Source: Eucommia ulmoides
Lineage: Eukaryota > Streptophyta > Magnoliopsida > Garryales > Eucommiaceae
NCBI GenBank assembly: GCA_016647705.1
Contig: CM028333.1
Span: forward strand, 23,182,243-23,246,242
Length of the DNA: 64,000 nucleotides
Reading direction: 5' to 3'
In this document: positions 34,802 to 46,850 of the stretch, piece after piece
Position numbering within the stretch: position 1 is the stretch's first letter
How the letters are laid out: each line of letters begins with the position of its first letter
Position numbers and translations under genes: made by a program
The notes under the pieces: generated by a model
Told to the model about the DNA's origin: nothing
Seen by the model: the letters and a program-made list of their open reading frames with translations, nothing else
Databases searched by the model: none

Positions 34802-36863
34802 TGTTGGCCCAAAGAATTGCCCAAGACAAGGTGAATTAGGCAGTTTAAATTTTTTTAACCAAATTAATTTAGCCTAGTCAATTTTAATCTTGATTAATTG
34901 TGGAATCGTTATTTCTAGGCACACACAAAGAGAAAGGGATAGAGAATTTTGACACTAGATATTTTATAGTAGTTCGACAAACTACGTTTGCTTACATCTA
35001 CTCTCTTGAGCTCTTGCAGGGAATTCAATCCACTAAAACCTTTTTATTCTCCTACCAGGTGAGAATCAAGCTCCTTACTATCCTGATTGGATAAATTACC
35101 TTTATACTTAATCACACTCTTACCCAGACCCGTTACACTTATGTTTGAGCCACAAACTCACACAAATACAATAAATCTTCTTTGTTTTCTCACAAAGAGC
35201 TTCTACTTGCACTGATAAATATAAATTCAATTGATAGTCCAAACTAGGTGATAGATTTCTTCACGATTCAACAGATAATCAATTCAATATTTGCAAATAC
35301 ATAAATCTGGATTTGATCGAAGCACTTATCACATATACCAGATAATATAAATCTTTTTGCCCTCATAAAAAATATTTTTAATAAATAAGTTTCAGGGATT
35401 TCTTTAGAAGATAATTTTTCAAAATTCAAATAAATTTTAAAAATATGCACAAAATATAATCGTAATTCAGATAACAAATAAGTGCATATTTGAGCATAAA
35501 AACTTATCATAGAGAGATTTAATATGTAAATCAGAAAGATCTCACCGAAAAATCCCATAGAATTATTTGAAAATGAAAGCTTTGAATTCAGAATTACAAA
35601 TGATCATCTTTCACTAATATCTTAAAGAGTAATGGATTTTTAACACGATTTCTACACAACTCTTTTTTTCTCTCTTTTGATCTTGATCTCTCAAACTTTT
35701 AAGGTCAATTTTTTTCTTCAAAAGTAACACTCAAGATCTCCAAAAATTTGATTAATTAATGTTTAAAATGCAGGATTTATTATAGGTATTTCAAAAGAAA
35801 GCTCCAACAACTAGTTTGGTTCAAAGATCCCTAAAATCTCTCTAAAATATCTAACCATAAGACCAAGCTTCCAACAACTAGTTTAAATATTAATATGGCT
35901 TGAAATTAGTCTAGATTCATGCCCAAAATAATTCAAAGATTAGCCCCAAAAATTATGGAAGAAAATTTAATCGAAAAGACCATGAAATCGAAAATTGTAA
36001 TGACCAAAATGCATTTTTGGTAACGCCAATGATTTCAAATATGAAAAATATTTCTAAGTAATTAAAACAACTTGAGACCATTTAAAAATGATTTAAAAAA
36101 ATTTAATCATAAATATTGATGTGAAATATCTTTGTATAACGTTCAATTTTTAAAAAAAGATTACACTGATCTATCGGTTGATTCTAAATTGGTCAACTGT
36201 TTGAAGCTATTTCTCAAGAATTTTGGGTATCAATTGGTTTCCAGTTCTCCAAATGAGTCGACGATTTTATATTTTGTGGGAACATGTTTTAATAAGTCGA
36301 CTAGTTAGTAGATCTTTTGTCCCATTTCACTAAATTTTCTGGTCTTTGTATTTTTCTGTCATCCGTTCCCTTTGCCAGTTGACCCGTTTGATCTTTTTTC
36401 AGGATTTTCACATTTTCACAATACAGTGACAATCAATTGACTAATTTTTCTGATCATTGATTGGTTCTAACTACTTTAATATTTAAAACACATTTAAGGC
36501 ACTAATCACACAATCTTAAGCATATAATCAGAGACACATACACATATTAGATCAATTTTACGTGCAATGAGTGATCCTAGTTGGGACATAAAGAGTTTAT
36601 ATGAGCATTGTTTCACCTTAGAAATACAAAAAAAAAAAAGTTTTTTTTTCTTTTCTTTCAAATATGTCCTTGATCATGTCGCCAATTGCCTCTTAGTCAT
36701 TCATATTTATTTCTCCCTTTCTCAACTCATTATCTTGGTCTACCATTGAGCCTAACTAATATTGTGTAAATATCTCTCAAGAATGATATTAGTTCAAACA
36801 AACATCTAAGTTAGTTGAATCAACAAAACCATCATTTAGGGCTTGAACCCTTCAAGGTTAACA
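34802..36863 (-). repeat. SIRE-family solo LTR, TSD AGTTC
   Basis: It starts TGTTGGCCCAAAG (plus) and ends GTTAACA at 36863, 2,062 bp. AGTTC is perfect at 34797-34801 and 36864-36868. Without it, the host copia LTR text is continuous. The plus-strand start is the complement of the ...CTTTGGGCCAACA end of the LTR at 55,281-57,561, so it lies in reverse orientation. Confidence 0.9.
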
Positions 36864-37128
36864 AGTTCCAATTTTTTCCTTCCAGAAGAAAACATTATTC
36901 TCCATTTAAAGCATTTCCTCTGACTATGAGTCACGTACACCCACATATCACAACCATTTCCAGTTTGAAGAAATTTAACCAACATAACAACCTCAGGTAT
37001 GTTAAGCGTATTCCACGATCTCTCTATCAGTCTACTCGAGGAATAACAACGTATGGTTACGTAAAAAACTCCTATTTCAATCATATATATTTGATTTATA
37101 ATATAATCTTATAATCTGTTGTGATACC

Positions 37129-39295
37129 TGTTGGCCCAAAGAGCTATCTAAGAGGGGGGTGAATTGGGTAGTTACTAAATTTAAACAATTAAGTCTTTTA
37201 AATACAAAAATTAATTTTCCTAAATAAATTATTATATTGTTACGCAACGGAAATGTGTTAAATACTAAATGCACACCTAAACACAAAATATAAAAATAAG
37301 TAACGCAACACACAAGAATTTATTTTGGTTCGACAAACTATTCTTATTTACGTCCTGTCCCTCGAGTACCATGGAGATTTGCAATCTACTAAACCCCTTG
37401 ATTCATTTACTAGGTAGGAACCAGATCCTTATAATTCTCGATTTTTTCACAGGCTCAAAATCAACCTTTATAATACCCTGATTCTTTTCACAGTCTAAGA
37501 AACAACCTACCACTTACTCACTTATCCTTTTCACAGGTTTAGAATGAACCTTTATGATCACTCGTTAATTCAATTACATGTTGAATTAAAACCTAGTTTT
37601 TTTCAAGGGAAGAGAATAACCTAACCTTTTTAACAGGACAAAGATCAAACCATAATTTTTTTCACAGGAAAAAGATTGAAACCTAACTACCATGATTAGA
37701 TACCATCTTAAACTTGTCTAATCCGCTTAAACTCACAAATACAAAAAAATGTAAATTTCTTCCCACAAGAAGCTTTTACCACCTCAATACAGATAAACTC
37801 AATTAATAGCCCAAATAATTACTACGTGATAGATACAATATGAGAAAAATAAAATTTGATTAAATAATAACGTAGGTAACACAAATTAAGTATGTAATAA
37901 GCTAATCAAGCAAAAACCGTTTAAAAGATTTTTAGGCTTTTAAGTTCAAAACGATTTTCTAAACAATCCTAAACCAAGAAATTAATATAAATATATCTTA
38001 GAAAGCAAATAACAAGACTTGGAAGGATCTAACTGGGAAACACCGAAGGCAAGAAAAATATTGCAACTAGAACTCAAACTGGTGACGCCAAATAGCAAGT
38101 GCTTTAGATTAAGAACTTGAATAGAATCTATTGGAGAAATCTCAGTAATAATATCACTCTTATAAAAGCTCAAAACTGATATTCTTGATGTGGTTTATTC
38201 CATTCCCATAGGTTTTATTAAATATACCTAGAATTAGCCATCTAATGGCTAGTTTTTAAAAGATATGTTATAAAATGATACTCTAAGACCCCATATAACA
38301 TATTCTATCAATTTAGGTATATTTCATTTAAAACTATTCTTGGAAACACTCATTTAGGTCCATAATTTTTTTTCCAATTTAAAACCATAAGAATAGGACG
38401 TATTAAACCACTTTAATTAAGAGAATATCAAAATATATGGACCAAATAAATAAGGATCATATAATAGGTTATACATATTTGAAATAAACTCAAACCCACC
38501 AAATCTCTCTTTTGGAATCATAAACAACGGATAGTTTTTGACCAAGAGATCAAATTAGTCAAAATATTGACTAAGATAGTTGGTTGACTGGCCATTGCTC
38601 TTCGGTCGACTGCCCTGTGCCAGGCTGAAAATAGCCGCTGGACTTATACCTAATCGGTTGACTGACTTGATCAGTGGGCTTTCAATTTTCTCCATTTCAT
38701 CTACTGACTTATTCAGTTGACCGACCCACAGAAATGATCAGAGTGCTTACTTCTTTACCCATTTCAATCACTGTTTCAAACAGTCGACCAATTGCTCTTC
38801 TCGATTGATCGATTGGATCACTAGAACTCTATTTTTACCCCCAAAACTCACTATTTTGATAAGTCGACCGACCCCTTTTACCAGCTGACCGAATTGACCC
38901 GAAAACTTAACATTTTATACTTTAAAATACATTTTTCACTTAGGTCATTTATCAAAACCTCTTCACATAAGGAGCACATAAAAATATCTCATTTTATGAT
39001 CTTAAACTTATCACTTCTTATCAAGACACACATAAGACTAACTCATTTTAAGTGTCGTGCGTGATTCTAATTCGGGTTGTATTAAGAGTATATAAGTAAC
39101 GAGTTGTTTTCACCTAGTTTTCTTCAGCGTCTTCAAAACTCTTCATGTCCTCGTCATGTTCATCTTACACCCTTTATGTTTTCTTCAACAAATCTTCTTC
39201 TTAATAGAACTATAAATATGAAATACTCAATAAAACCATTAGTTCTACAAAAAAACATCAATACTTAATTGCTCATCAAAATCTTGGATTCAACA
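37129..39295 (-). repeat. SIRE-family solo LTR, TSD ATACC
   Basis: It starts TGTTGGCCCAAAGAGC and ends TTGGATTCAACA at 39295, 2,167 bp. ATACC is perfect at 37124-37128 and 39296-39300. Host copia LTR sequence resumes on both sides. It carries GTCGACCGACC-type motifs (38,570-38,890) equivalent to the GGTCAACCGA array of the 55-64 kb element. Confidence 0.92.
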
Positions 39296-39986
39296 ATACC
39301 AATTCAAAATTCATCCCAATCATCATACTGCTTTGACTAGAGGATCGAGCAAATTATATTAAATCAAATCACATAGGTCACGTCACTTTTGTTAAGAGTG
39401 ATAGATCATTTTTCGCATATAGGTATATTCATATGTGTGTCCCACTATACCTATTGCATACATTTGAAGGCTCTTGGCTAGAGAACAATACTCATTATTA
39501 TCAAAGTATAAAAACCCATATATGAAAATACAACACTTCAAGTCGGAAGATCACAAAATACAATCACACCTCAAATGTCCAATTTTGACTCGAGCAAAAC
39601 TACAATGTAAGATATCAAAGATGATTCTGGCTTGTCGCTCACTACTTTTAGTAAGTCCTCTTATAGATGTTCTAGCAATTCATACTAATGGATTGAGAAT
39701 CACTATTCTCAAAGAGAAAGCATTGGAACAAGGTAGTCTAAATTTTTTAAGACCTTTTTCAACAATCCAATACCGACCATGAACAATTTAAAATATCAAG
39801 TTACCAAATGTAGTTGCTCTCCTATTTTAATCATATTAAAGAGTCGGACATCCTACTCAACATTCAAGATCTACAAAAATATTGATACAATTAAAATAAT
39901 AATATCAAAACACCTTTTGTTAATTACTTGAGATTATTATTAGAAACACGCCCACCAAGAATTGTCTATAGGACTTATCTCCAACA

Positions 39987-41055
39987 AGATAGGACCTTTG
40001 ATTTCCTTGAAAGATTAGAATAGGATCTTAAAAAATATTTGAACACTATCTTATACCTAGAGGAAATGTTCCAACACCAAAAGCCTTGAAAAAATTAGCT
40101 CACTCTTGGAGATAAAAACACTAGGTATATCTATATTTGTACCATTAATAGACGTAGTAGGAACAAAGTTTATATGCTTGAAGATTCCCGTAATAATTAA
40201 TAGACGAGCCTATTTTCTTAATCATTATGTTTAAAGTTATTTACTGGAACTATATTCAGAAGTTCACCGTTGGTATTAAGCTAATGACCTCGTTTACTTG
40301 TTGAACCCTATCTCCTAGGAAGATTTTGATATATTTATTGCTCCTCTTGTCAAAGAGAAAATTAGAAGGAGTGTGTTTATTATGAAAGTTAATAAACCTC
40401 CGAGGCCTAATGGGATCCAACCATTCTTTTGAAATATTTTGGGCCCATTTTCGTCAATTTGTGTGAAGTGTTTTAATGAAAGTTGCATGCGCAAAATGTG
40501 AATAAAACTCTTATTTCTCTTATCCCAAAGACTGACAAACCCAAAGTTGTCTCTTAGTTCCATTAGCCTTTGTAATGTTAGCTATAACACAGTGACTAAT
40601 AATGTCAAACCCTTTATTAGCGACATGGTTCCCTCTATCAGAGAAATTTTGTTCTGGAAAAACTACCATTGATAACGTGATTATAACATAGGATATTATC
40701 CACACACTTAATAAAAAGAAAGGTAAATGTGGGGGTATGATTATTAAAATTGATTTGGAAAATGACTATGATAGAATATATAGAATGTGGGTTCCTTAAG
40801 AAAATAGACTATAACTTTCATAACTCTTGGGTAAATATCATGATGAGTTGTATGTCTCAGAGTGAGGCATATATTTTTTCGAATGGTAACAATCTTTCTT
40901 CTTTCAAACAGGGGATAGGGGTGAGACAACAGGACCTTCTGTCTTTGTATTTATTCGTTTTATGCCTTGAGAAATTCTCTGATTTAATTTTTTAAAGTGT
41001 GAATGATGGAATATGGGTAGAATTGAAGGCCTGACTAAAGGTCCAAACATATCTC
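39987..41055 (+). pseudogene. L1-type LINE ORF2, reverse transcriptase N-terminal half
   Basis: It begins with the AGATA TSD and continues the linker in frame: DRTFDFLERLE, a stop, DLKKYLNTILYLEEMFQHQK, then GDKNTRYIYICTINRR. RT motifs follow: KVNKPPRPNGIQPFF (near 40,385), SISLCNVSYNTVTNNVKPFI (near 40,555), KIDLENDYDRI (near 40,750; family KIDLEKAYDR), and GVRQQDLLSLYLFVLCLEKF (near 40,920). It has multiple stops and shifts. It is interrupted at 41,056 by a copia LTR just after the GPNIS motif. Confidence 0.9.
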
Positions 41056-42990
41056 TATTGGAGATAGGCTCAATAGTCAATCCAATTTGTTAAGGCTATT
41101 TTTGTACAATTACAACCTCAAGTATTTTTTAGTAAAATGAAATTTTTGATATTTTCCATACTACTGGTAAATTGATATTAGGCACTGTGGATATATAGTT
41201 GAATGCCTTAGATTTTTTATGGTGACTAAATAGAATCAGATCAAAGAAATTTGGTAACTAACAGTCTATATATTCTTAGTCGGTAGAATTGTTAAATTGG
41301 TATTTAACGATTTGGCTAGACTAGATTTTGGAGTGTTTTCTCCATTGAGAGTGGTAAAATCTCAAAACCATTAGTAGGAGAGTCTAGAATAGCCACAAAG
41401 GGTCTTGATAAGTTGTAGTAAGAGATAGAAATGGATCACACTTGGTATTCATTATAGTAATTTTTCTTAATATTAAAGTGGAACATCTGAGTTGTGATGG
41501 TGCTTACGATCTTTGGACTTGAGGTACTGAATAACTATGCATATATATGTCTATGCTTTGATAGTGCAAAGTACAAAATAAAGTGTTCTAGACACGAATT
41601 TTCAATGGTGTTCATTGGATATAGTGGATCGTGTATAAGAAGATTCAAGTATGAAAGAAATGATCTATTGTACTCAACAAAGCATATCTCCTCTATATTT
41701 GATTTAATATAATTCTACTAAAGTCTTTGTTCAGGATGGCGTGATGTTTGAATGTGATTCCTATTGGTTCCACAAAATGAATTACATTATCAATCAAACA
41801 CATATAATTGAACTAGGGCCTTAACTTTATCTGGACCTATTGGTAGTAGCATGGTAATTACAACTAATGGGTTACCTAGATTAAATTTCTATCAACTATG
41901 TATAGCTATTGGTTAGATGTAGATCGTAGTTCGTGAGAGTGTTAGAAAAGAATAGTTTCTTTACACGAGATAAAACTGGATTAGTGTTTAGTATTTAACT
42001 AATGGAAAAATCAATTAATTCATTTTCAATGTCCAACTTTTGATAGGAACAATGGGTCACACACAACAGATAAATTAAGATCCTAGTATTATGTTGGATA
42101 GTATGATGAGGAATGCAGGATAATTTAAAGAGGTTTAGGGTCAAAGTATCATATAAAAGAAAGAGGTGTCTAACCCTAGATAGTATAAATAGTCATTCAC
42201 ATGGAAATGGTCGACCATCTCACACAATAGTTTCCCCCTCTTTTCTCCTATATAAGAGCAACTCCAACCCATTAGGCAAAAGACTAGGCAAATGAATTAA
42301 CTGTCACTTTAACTAAACAAGAATAGAAAGATGAACTCTAACCCACTCAATATATTGGTTAGACGTAAATCATAATTGGTGGGAGTATCATAAAAAAATA
42401 GTTTTTTTACATGAGATAAAATTGGAATAGTTTTTAGTATTTAACTAATGGAAAAAATCAATTAATTAATTTTTAATGTCCAATTTTTGATATGAACAAT
42501 GGGTCACACATAACAGAGAAATTACCATCTTGGTAGTCTGTTGGAAAGTATGGTGAAGAATACGGGATAATTTAAAAAGGTTTAGATCAAAGTTTCATAT
42601 AAGAAAAAGAGGTGCCTTAACCCTAGATGTGGCATATGGTCAACCATCCCACATGGTAATTTCCTGCTCTTTCTCTCCTATATACAATTGCATTCCTTGA
42701 TTGCTATCACACTCAATAAATCATTCATTTTCTAGCCTCCGTCAAATCTAGTACCGAACTACTTAGACGATTGAAGGAGCATTGTTGGGATGGAAGTTTC
42801 TCTTTAGATATAATTAGAGTCAAGTCACCCAAGTCTTTTTTAGAATATTCGAGAGAAAGATGTAATACATTTGTAAAATCGATTAGGTGTTGAATCACGC
42901 TCCAAAGTAACTAATCTATTCATTAGATTCGAAAATTTATTTTGTGTTATATCAAATTGATTCAATGTTAGAAAATAATAAAAAATAAAA
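41056..42990 (+). repeat. Copia LTR inserted in the LINE, with internal promoter duplication
   Basis: It starts TATTGGAGATAGGCTC (family TGTTGGAGATA, one change) and shares the block TTCATTGGATATAGTGG...TTTGATTTAATATAATTC with the other copia LTRs. About 340 bp at 41,910-42,260 recur at 42,358-42,690 (offset about 448), each copy ending with a TATA-containing CTCCTATAT. The right end is not precisely defined. Confidence 0.6.
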
Positions 42991-43060
42991 ATGAAAAAAT
43001 ATATTGTGAACAATTAGAATTTTATTTTTTTCAATCTCGTTTATTTTTTTAAATGACTTA

Positions 43061-44414
43061 GGTCATGTTTGGTAATCAAATTCAACACTTAAAACTTAAT
43101 CAATTAAGCACTTAATTAATTAAGTTAACTTAAAAATGAAATCAAATTTTGAGGAAAAATTCAGCCAAGGTGAATCACTTAATTCTATTTTAGATTTTTT
43201 TCCATAAAAAAATTCACGTTGAGACCATTTTGCCCTTTGAACTTACCCCTAAAAACTTTCTAGGATTTCTCATTTCAGGAAACAAGAACAAAGAGAAGCA
43301 TGCACAACAGCTCAAGAGTGAGAAGGGAGAAGATAATTGAGAAGCGAGAAGCAAGCCGAGAAGCGAGAAGCCGATTCGATTTGTTGGTTCAAGGGAAGGC
43401 ATTCGATTCGATTTTCACCTTCGAATTTCAGAAATTGATTCAATTTGGTGAGGCGAGGCAATTTCGGTAAGTTTCAGATATCTTTATCTCTCTACCACCA
43501 AGACGTTGAACAAAATGCCGCGGCCACCAACTGTCGCTACACCATCATGATAAACCAACCGCTGGTCCCTCTATTTCTGTCAACGATACATAACCTCCAC
43601 AACTATATCCATTGGTGGCGAATCATTTCTGAGCAAATCTGGTCCGTTCTCTATCTTAAAATTCGAAAACAAGCTTGTTTGATCCAGATTTGGTACGGCT
43701 CCATTCGTCACAATTGAAATTATCGGGAATCGAATTCAGATGAAAGAGTAATTGAGGTGAGTGGGGCTTTGGTTTCTTGAAGCACTGGCGGCTGATTGAT
43801 CGGAAAACAATCGGAGACTATTCGAGGGTGAAAAATGTATTTTCATCCGCCGGCGACGGTATATTCGTTAAGATCCAAATCCAAATCCAATCCTCCAAGT
43901 CCTACATCCTATATTACAAATTAAATTGAAGTGTTCTTTCATGGTGCAATTTGTTCTGTTTTTCTTTTAGATTTCTCTATGAAAGTAGGATATTGAGAAT
44001 GAATATGATTTTAGGTCTAAATTTGTTGAATCTGTTTTTTGTTTGCTGAATTTGCTGAATTGATTTTTGCTAATTTGCTACTTGTTCTTGTTACTTCAAA
44101 TGTGTTTCAATTTCAAGGATGACATTCTTGTTGCTTGAGTTTCTTGAATTCATAATGTTTTACAATTTCAAAGGTGACGTTATTGTTGCCTGAAGAGTTT
44201 CTTGAATTCATAATACTGTATATGGGTGTTGAACTTGTTCTTGAATTGAAAGATAGTTATGTAAATTAAAAAAATTTCAATATTCAAACTTTGGGCTTAT
44301 CAAATTGACAAAAAGAATTCAATACTTAAATTTTTAGCACTTAAAATTTTAATTTGTCAAAAAAATTTCTGATATTTTTAACACTTAAAAATTAAATGAT
44401 TATCAAATATGCTC
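43061..44414. mobile_element. Non-autonomous PIF/Harbinger-type element, TSD TTA
   Basis: Left end GGTCATGTTTGGTAATC; right end reversed reads GAGCATATTTGATAATC. TTA lies at 43058-43060 and 44415-44417. The 1,354-bp element has no transposase. The middle (43,250-43,930) is less AT-rich than the arms and repeats GAGAAGCGAGAAG, so it may be captured gene or UTR sequence. The ORF at 43,445-43,717 has no recognisable homology. Confidence 0.7.
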
Positions 44415-44464
44415 TTAATTTTTTTTTTTATTATTATTTTTTTTTTTTTTATTTTTTTTTTTGT

Positions 44465-45951
44465 AATTGAGGAGAAATACTATGATGATATTTTGAACCG
44501 TCTTAAATAACTTTGATTATTCTGGTCAACGTGTGAATCTGAAAAAAGGTCTAAACTTTTTGTTTCTCTTAATGTTACGAACATCAAGTCTAAATATTTG
44601 GGCCATAGATTGGGTTTAGGGTATACTTCTTCTCTAGGATTGAGGACCTACATAGGAATCGACTTGGTCCATCTTAGGGATCATCAACACACCTATTTTC
44701 AAAATATTGTAGAAAAATTCAGACCAAACCCTCTAGCTAAGAAGGCCAAAATCTTTTCTCTTGTTGCAAGGACAACTCTTATTCAATCAATTATGTATAG
44801 TACAACTTCCTATACTACGCAAACACCCTCCTACAGAATCAATTTGTTTTTAAAATAAACTAGTTAAACATGAACTTTCAGTGGGGTGACTCTTGAGGCT
44901 AAAAAAAGTACCAGTTGGTGGGTTGGGATAAAGTATGTAGACCCAGATGCAAAGAGGGTTTTGGGAAAGATAATAAGTTGGCTATGGTAGACAAATTAGG
45001 TTGGAAATTTTTGAGTATCTCTGGTTACCTTCGGACTAGAGTCACGAGAAATAAATATAAACTTGGGGAAAAATTACACTAATATCTAACATATTTGGAG
45101 GGTTATCCATAAAACTATCCCCATTTTGATTTAAGCATCGAAGCAGATTATCGGTGATGGTTCAAAATTAATTTTTCGGTATAATTGGTGGTTCGGTGAT
45201 GGTACAATCACCTCTAGCTGAAATGATCATTCTCTTCTGAATAATTTTCAAAATTTGTATATCAACTTATTTATCCTGGATAATCTGAGTTGGGATAAAA
45301 CTTCCCGTAAATGGTTTCTTTTTTTGGTATCCCTGTCCCCATATCCTTTAGGTGTGAGACTAATCTCGTTCGGAATTCGTGACTATCCCTTTCAACAAGT
45401 GTTTTTTTGCAGGTTCGAATCTCTAGCATTGTAGAGATTCCTTAACTACTTTAACTCAAGCGGGTCTTACCACTTGAGTTACACTATGTTGGTTTTTCTC
45501 GAACGGTTTCTCATGAACAATAATGTTGATTCAGTGTGTCAAATTCATCTCCCCAAATTTAGAAATCAACCTAACATCGCTTCGAGGGGGTAATAATGCT
45601 AATGGTCTCTGCTTGTTTAAACATGTTTATGAACATGTCACTTTTTTTAATTCTATAAACAATATCTAGTAGAATTGGATCCGGTCTCTGATAATTCCAA
45701 AAATGTGAAGTTCTTTTTGTGGTTTGTGTATTCAGAAAATTGGTTACTAGAGCCATAATATCCACTGTAGCTTCTCTGATACGTGTAATAGATGTGGCAA
45801 CACGATTGAAGAGACATGCCAAGCTCTTCGCGATTGTAGAAACGCTAGAGAGATATGGAGTAAATTTTTCTCTCCTATTAAGACGACTAGAGTTGATTCC
45901 TTGGATTTGTTGGCTTGGATCAGAGGCAACCTTAAACCGAGTACTTCTAAT
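44465..45951 (+). pseudogene. L1-type LINE ORF2, RT C-terminal half and zinc-finger end
   Basis: Translation gives GQRVNLKK (near 44,530), VEKFRPNPLAKKAKIFSLVA then RTTLIQSIMYSTTSYTTQT (44,710-44,823), and WDKVCRPRCKEGFGKDN (near 44,927), all typical of plant L1 RT C-termini. Near 45,780-45,950 comes CNRCGNTIEETCQALRDCRN then AREIWSKFFSP, the zf-RVT zinc-binding region. About 60 residues spanning the FADD box are missing between this piece and 41,055. The minus-strand ORF at 45,571-46,023 is a shadow. Confidence 0.88.
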
Positions 45952-46274
45952 TGTTGGAAATAAGCCCAATGTACAATCCAGTTTTTTTATTTTTATGGCT
46001 TTTCCGTAGAATAAAAATATCAAATATTTATTAATAAAAGGATTCTTTGGGTATTTTTTTTGATTGTATTATATGAAGAAAACTAAGCCTATGTGGACGT
46101 TACAAAATTTAAAATTTAAAAAATTTATTTTCCTTTTTTAAGCCATAATGTATCTGTGATAATACAAAATAATAATATAAGAAGAGACTAATAAAATATT
46201 CAATACATTTTTTGTGCGCTTCAACTTCTTAGTTGGTAGTTCCTGATGCGTGATTTGAGTTGATTCTTTCAACA
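45952..46274 (+). repeat. Possible copia LTR fragment ending the LINE
   Basis: TGTTGGAAATAAGCCCAATG at 45952 begins immediately after LINE coding text, and GATTCTTTCAACA ends at 46274. TG...CA and the TTCAACA end resemble copia LTRs, but no TSD matches. Confidence 0.35.
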
Positions 46275-46488
46275 GTGGCATAAACAAATCAAGTAGAGTA
46301 TAGAACTCCGAATAACAACATAATGTCTTACCTCTAACAATATCCTCATAAAGAATTCCTACTAATTATCGTAACTGAATCCTCACCTTTTGAACATCAA
46401 TGAATGCAATGAAGATACAATTCAAAGACCCTAAATTGTCTCCAATCAAAAGCGATTCAGAGGGAGAGATAGGAGAGAGAGTGGGAGA
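46275..46488. other. Non-coding sequence before the RPL9 fragment
   Basis: No feature recognised apart from an AGAGGGAGAGA-type purine stretch at about 46,458-46,485. Confidence 0.4.
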
Positions 46489-46710
46489 ATGATGAATACG
46501 ATCTTGTCATCAGAGATGATGCATATCTCGGACGGGGTGAAGATCAAGGTGAAGGTGAATATCATCGATTCCCAACTCATCACGGACGAAGCCACAAGCG
46601 GTAAGAAGCTAATGGCCGAGGCCTGGTTCGGATCTCGAAAGACCACCACCCAGATCCGGAATTTCCTTGGCGAGAAGAAGGTGGATATGCTTGGAGGGGT
46701 TTCTATTGTT
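46489..46710 (+). pseudogene. RPL9: Ribosomal protein L9 (uL6) mosaic pseudogene with in-frame deletions
   Basis: The ORF from 46489 encodes NTILSSEMMHISDGVKIKV, matching the N-terminus of cytosolic 60S L9. It jumps to QLITDEATSGKKL and WFGSRKTTTQ, then to IRNFLGEKKVDMLGGVSIV. Family proteins are about 190-195 residues. Here about 20 residues are missing after residue 25 and about 60 between GSRKTT and IRNFL, with a small gap in GEKKV(RK)VDM, yet the frame stays open. The tail (HNSAAS then Pro/Ser/Leu) is not L9 and runs into the inverted repeat. It cannot form a normal L9 fold, and no introns are seen. Confidence 0.85.
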
Positions 46711-46850
46711 CACAACAGTGCCGCCTCCTTCCCCTCCCTCTCTCTCTCTCTCTCGTAGATTTTGTCACCGACAACGGATCTACGAGATCTACGAGAGAGA
46801 GGGGGAGAAAGAGAGGAGGAAGGAAGAGGAGCCGACACTGTTGTGAGGGA
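46705..46850. repeat. Imperfect inverted repeat, arms ~55-65 bp
   Basis: The left arm (TTCACAACAGTGCCGCCTCC, then a CT run and CTCGTAGAT, ending near 46,762) is complementary to the right arm (ATCTACGAGAGAGAGGGGG... to GCCGACACTGTTGTGAG, ending near 46,843). The spacer is about 20-25 bp. It abuts the 3' end of the RPL9 fragment. Confidence 0.8.

Larger units (their letters stand above)
27530..39986 (-). mobile_element. Ty1/copia element (Angela/Tork-like) inserted in the LINE, TSD AGATA
   Basis: Minus-oriented. The 5' LTR starts TGTTGGAGATAAG at 39986, and the 3' LTR starts TGTTGGAGATAAAC at 32719 right after a polypurine tract (AGTGGGAGAT, minus) and ends at 27530. AGATA lies on both sides (27525-27529 and 39987-39991), and the flanking LINE frame is continuous. 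Three solo LTRs have inserted into its LTRs (28,696-32,227; 34,802-36,863; 37,129-39,295). RT and RNase H remnants lie between the LTRs; gag, protease and integrase are deleted with the end of the 5' LTR. The terminal CA is mutated to AA at 27530-27531. Confidence 0.8.

Noticed and set aside
34802..39295. A single SIRE element with two LTRs at 34.8 and 37.1 kb
   Set aside because: Each LTR has its own perfect but different TSD, and the 265 bp between them is host copia LTR sequence, so these are two separate solo LTRs.
45571..46023. 150-codon minus ORF
   Set aside because: Antisense to the LINE zf-RVT region, whose plus-strand motifs are clear.
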